DNA from: Pilasporangium apinafurcum
Taxonomy: Eukaryota > Oomycota > Peronosporomycetes > Pythiales > Pythiaceae
DNA: 64,000 bases
NCBI GenBank assembly: GCA_001600495.1
Contig: BCKE01000071.1
Span: 53,008 to 117,007 of the forward strand
Reading direction: 5' to 3'
The notes beneath the pieces were generated by a model. That model made no database searches, was not told the origin of the DNA, and was given only the letters and a program-made list of their open reading frames with translations. The translations under genes and the position numbers were made by a program. Below, piece by piece: positions 61,197-64,000 of this stretch; position 1 is the stretch's first letter, and each line of letters starts with the position of its first letter.

Positions 61197-63197
61197 ATGA
61201 TCTTCCCACGTATCCACGCCGTTGTTGCGGCTGTTCTTCTCTCATGCTGCTGGGCACCAGAAGCCGCAGCGGAATGCCTGTCGTTGACCAGCACTGCATC
61301 TTCTTGGGATGCTGTTACCATCTGCAACGATTTCTACGCGGGTTTTGTCAATTCCGGCGCCAGAATCGCCGAGGGCGCTTCGTCCGTCAAAGTAACATCC
61401 ACTGCTGTGAGTGTATCGTCCTATGAAGAATGTGCAACCAATTGCTTCAACAAGGAACACTGTCAGTGGTTCAAGGTTGTGAGCAACACCGACGGGTCCA
61501 GCAAGAAATGCACATACTATCAACATCTAGCGCTCACTGAAGCGACAACCTCCACAACATCAACGACTACTGTCACCAAGTTCGGCTTCATCATGACTGG
61601 AGATACTGACTTCCTCAACCAAAATGTGCGCGACAGCTCTGCTATCACGCAGCTCGGCGGCTACTACTTCTACCAAGATACGGACGCATCAGGTGACGCC
61701 ATCTCCATGTTTGTGGGGAGTGCGACTGCCAAGTGTGCGGGTACACCATTGACGCTCTACCGAGCGTTTGCTTTGAACTACCAGAGCGCGACGATGCTCG
61801 CAAACGTCGCCTCAGGCAAGACAATCAATTCAATGGACGCCAAGTTTTCACTGGCTGCGTTCGTGAACGCCACTAAACTGGGCACGGACTTTGCCATCCA
61901 AGTACCCACTGATGCTGTTGATATCAATTCCACGGGCAATGTCTACAGGACAGGACAATCAGGCACAACCTACACATACAAACTGGACAAGTACGGCCGC
62001 ACGACCTCCGTCAGTGGGCGCATGAGCTACACGAACGTCTTGACGAAACCCGGGCGGCTCAGTGAAAATACTGCGGGCACAAGTATTCGTGACCAGTACT
62101 GTGTTCCTACTTACCAGTCACGGTTCAATTCGATTCAAAATTTGCCTGACGCTACGCGCAATGGCTTAGCATTTCAGGCAGGACACATCTTTGGGTGCCA
62201 GTTTACAAACCCAAACGGTTTTTTCAACTTTGTGCCTCAGGCTGCGAATTCGAATACCAACAATGGCTGCTGGTACAATACTGAACTGGCGACGAGCATG
62301 CTGCTTAAAATGGGCTGCGTAGGTGATATGCGGGCGAAATTGACGTATTTTGATACTCCAGGTGTGATCGATACGAGCTCGTATACTGGTGCACTACTCA
62401 ATTCTAGCACTGCGGCTTCAATCTACACGACCACAAACACCAACAGCTCGGTGTTATTCCATCGCCCCTGTGGCTACTTCTACCGTCCAGTCAAGATGTC
62501 GCTAGATTTTACGATTACAGGAGCTAATTCGACTACCAGCCACTGTAACTTACCGCTTAATACCATCCTCAGCAACGGCGGCAAGTTCTTCAACGTCTCT
62601 GCCACTACGGCTACTATTACAATCAATCGCGCTTTTGGTAATTGGATGTACGATTCGCCGAGTTTCTCTCGACTGCGTGGTATGGCCGTAGCTGATCTGA
62701 GAGCTAATCAGTGCTACGCTGAAACCGGTAGTCTTGCACCAAAGATGGTATTTACGGATGGCTTTGAACGTGTCTTCTTGAAGGTCAAATCCAATTCAAC
62801 AGCCAGTACTGGAGCTGCCACGTGTATCTCAACCAGCACAACTGGAGTGTTGCAGATTGGAGCCTGTTCAACCACATCAAACTACCATCGCTGGACGTCG
62901 GTTGTAGGCTCAAGCACTACCAGTGTTCTGACCAGCACAGCATCCTGTATTAGTGTTTCTGGTGCCTCTGGTTCGTGTGTACAGCCTGAATTCCGGTACC
63001 TGAATGCAATCATCACATTCAGCGGCTCCACTGCCAACATCACGACTGCTGATCAACTGGTGGATGGCTATGTGTATGTGGGAACCAAGTGTCTGGTCGT
63101 GAATGGGTCAACTTTGACGTTAGAGACGGCAGGTTGCACTACCCTGCAAGCGACGTACGTGCTCGACACGACCGCTATCGATGACGATGACGCATAG
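61197..63197 (+). CDS. Secreted protein: PAN/apple-like, non-specific nuclease-like core, trefoil-like tail
   Basis: 666 residues from ATG 61197, no intron. Signal peptide ~1-25 (VVAAVLLSCCW, cleaved near AAAE). A Cys-rich PAN/apple-like module follows (~74-100: EECATNCFNKEHCQWFK), then a Thr-rich linker. The core resembles bacterial-type DNA/RNA non-specific endonucleases: YKLDKYGRTTSVSGRM, then QAGHIFGCQF (~325, in place of the D/GGH-L-G motif), NFVPQAANSNTNNGCW, and LLKMGCVGDMRAKLTY. The tail (~535-655) has repeated C-x-x-V/S ... W blocks like a ricin-type beta-trefoil, ending acidic (DDDDA). Many N-x-S/T sites. Whether the nuclease centre is active is unclear. Probably extracellular, for nutrition, adhesion or host contact. 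Confidence 0.75.
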   Translation: MIFPRIHAVVAAVLLSCCWAPEAAAECLSLTSTASSWDAVTICNDFYAGFVNSGARIAEGASSVKVTSTAVSVSSYEECATNCFNKEHCQWFKVVSNTDGSSKKCTYYQHLALTEATTSTTSTTTVTKFGFIMTGDTDFLNQNVRDSSAITQLGGYYFYQDTDASGDAISMFVGSATAKCAGTPLTLYRAFALNYQSATMLANVASGKTINSMDAKFSLAAFVNATKLGTDFAIQVPTDAVDINSTGNVYRTGQSGTTYTYKLDKYGRTTSVSGRMSYTNVLTKPGRLSENTAGTSIRDQYCVPTYQSRFNSIQNLPDATRNGLAFQAGHIFGCQFTNPNGFFNFVPQAANSNTNNGCWYNTELATSMLLKMGCVGDMRAKLTYFDTPGVIDTSSYTGALLNSSTAASIYTTTNTNSSVLFHRPCGYFYRPVKMSLDFTITGANSTTSHCNLPLNTILSNGGKFFNVSATTATITINRAFGNWMYDSPSFSRLRGMAVADLRANQCYAETGSLAPKMVFTDGFERVFLKVKSNSTASTGAATCISTSTTGVLQIGACSTTSNYHRWTSVVGSSTTSVLTSTASCISVSGASGSCVQPEFRYLNAIITFSGSTANITTADQLVDGYVYVGTKCLVVNGSTLTLETAGCTTLQATYVLDTTAIDDDDA

Positions 63198-64000
63198 ACA
63201 GCATCGATAAAATGGCAATCGCTCAGCTGCGTTGATGTAAGGCTTGAGGATCAGCGGCTGTGAATACAGCACATGATTGGTCACTCTTCATCCAAGAAAG
63301 AGTAACTACAGCTTAATGAAAATAAATTTTTCAGCCTTCATAATTCTTCCTCTTTAGTATTCACGTTCTAGTGTTCGATGACTTCAGTTTTCGAGATCAT
63401 CAAGCGCTTTTCTCACGTGGCGGTCAGAAAATTGCTTGATGGGTGTACAGTCGCCACTCAGATGACTGTCTTCACTCACTTGTATCCAGATCTCTCAGGA
63501 AACTCTGCTCACTCACTTGGACACGAACATAAAACTTTGGTACCCAGCACCACTCCCAAACACGCTATTCGGTAAACCACCTTCGTCACTTCATCGCTGA
63601 TTCCAAACTGAGCTGCTAGCGGTACATCTTCCTTCTGCCACCCCGTGTTCCTGTTTCACCCTGGTGTTGTCGTCGGTAGCTGGTCACCTCACTCTACCTA
63701 TCGCTGCTATTCACCCAGTTTGTGGGTTGATATTTAACAAGCAATCCGCGAGTCAAGGGCGCCGGATTTCTGGGGGCTTCCTTGACCCAAAAGATCCGCA
63801 AATATTTCTTTGAGGGTGCAATCTTGGTGCAAGAAAGTCGCTTACATTTGGTGGCGGATAATGCAAACAGTGTTCAAATAGACTTAGTGGTTGTTGAGCA
63901 ACAAGCATCCAAACATATGTACCTTGCTTCGGATTTGCATTGATTTAGCATGTTGGTCATTGCTTTTAGTTAAAAAATCGGGTATTAATTAGCATTTGTC
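63198..64000. other. Right-edge non-coding region
   Basis: About 800 bp without a supported gene. AAAATAAATTTTTC at ~63320 may belong to the 3' UTR of the secreted-protein gene. The stretch at 63720-63900 has a faint retrotransposon-leader look (TTACATTTGGTGGCGGA) that I could not confirm. Confidence 0.35.

Noticed and set aside
63720-63900. Possible LTR end and primer-binding site (TTACATTTGGTGGCGGA)
   Set aside because: No second LTR, no gag/pol in the window, and the string alone is too short to call.
1-64000. CRISPR arrays, rRNA, tRNA genes, bacterial operons
   Set aside because: None found by reading; introns and promoters are eukaryotic. A tRNA scan could still find something I missed.

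Overview
This is a 64 kb piece of a eukaryotic nuclear genome, almost certainly an oomycete. Introns are few and short (51-83 nt where placed, GTRNGT-type donors). Several genes carry the oomycete core promoter (initiator TCATTYYN followed by a CAATTT-like block) 40-100 nt upstream of the ATG. The encoded C20 polyunsaturated fatty acid elongase is of the oomycete type. I cannot fix the genus. Where a reading frame has no upstream ATG I chose the first real ATG, guided by paralogues or promoter position.

Housekeeping-like flanks. The left arm (1-16.4 kb) holds a methionine-salvage fusion enzyme (degenerate dioxygenase domain + MtnB + MtnC, minus strand, 3' end cut by the window), an orphan copia Gag-like zinc-knuckle protein, a large ABC half-transporter, a four-exon WW-PDZ-coiled-coil-PH scaffold, a decayed multi-pass membrane protein gene, a coiled-coil protein and an RS-rich WD40 protein. 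The right arm (41.6-64 kb) holds an S41-peptidase-like membrane protein, a CARM1-type arginine methyltransferase, a 1298-residue LRR/ubiquitin-like protein divergent from a 1427-residue RCC1/IQ/PA protein, a nicolin-1 homologue, a Ser-rich nuclear-type protein, a PLAA/Ufd3 homologue and a large secreted protein with a non-specific-nuclease-like core.

Accessory middle (16.7-41.2 kb). First comes a cluster of about ten-pass membrane proteins sharing a YELV-x2-H-x-LP N-terminal motif and a DDL-x2-IQG C-terminal motif: four intact genes and two decayed copies, on both strands, with two elongases and a short-chain dehydrogenase among them. Two inverted family members share 469 bp of perfect identity, the mark of recent gene conversion. 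The second elongase has lost a histidine of its catalytic box. Next comes a tandem array of seven small basic proteins (83-90 residues; one copy broken by a Trp-to-stop change), each with its own short upstream region, from 32.0 to 40.1 kb. I do not recognise this family; it is my best candidate for something undescribed. The array ends at two decayed Fanzor/TnpB-like (OMEGA) nuclease C-termini, whose 3' flank is repeated twice in front of the degenerate elongase at 25.2-25.5 kb.

Taken together, the middle looks like a fast-evolving island (tandem duplication, gene conversion, pseudogenes, transposon relics) set between conserved single-copy genes.
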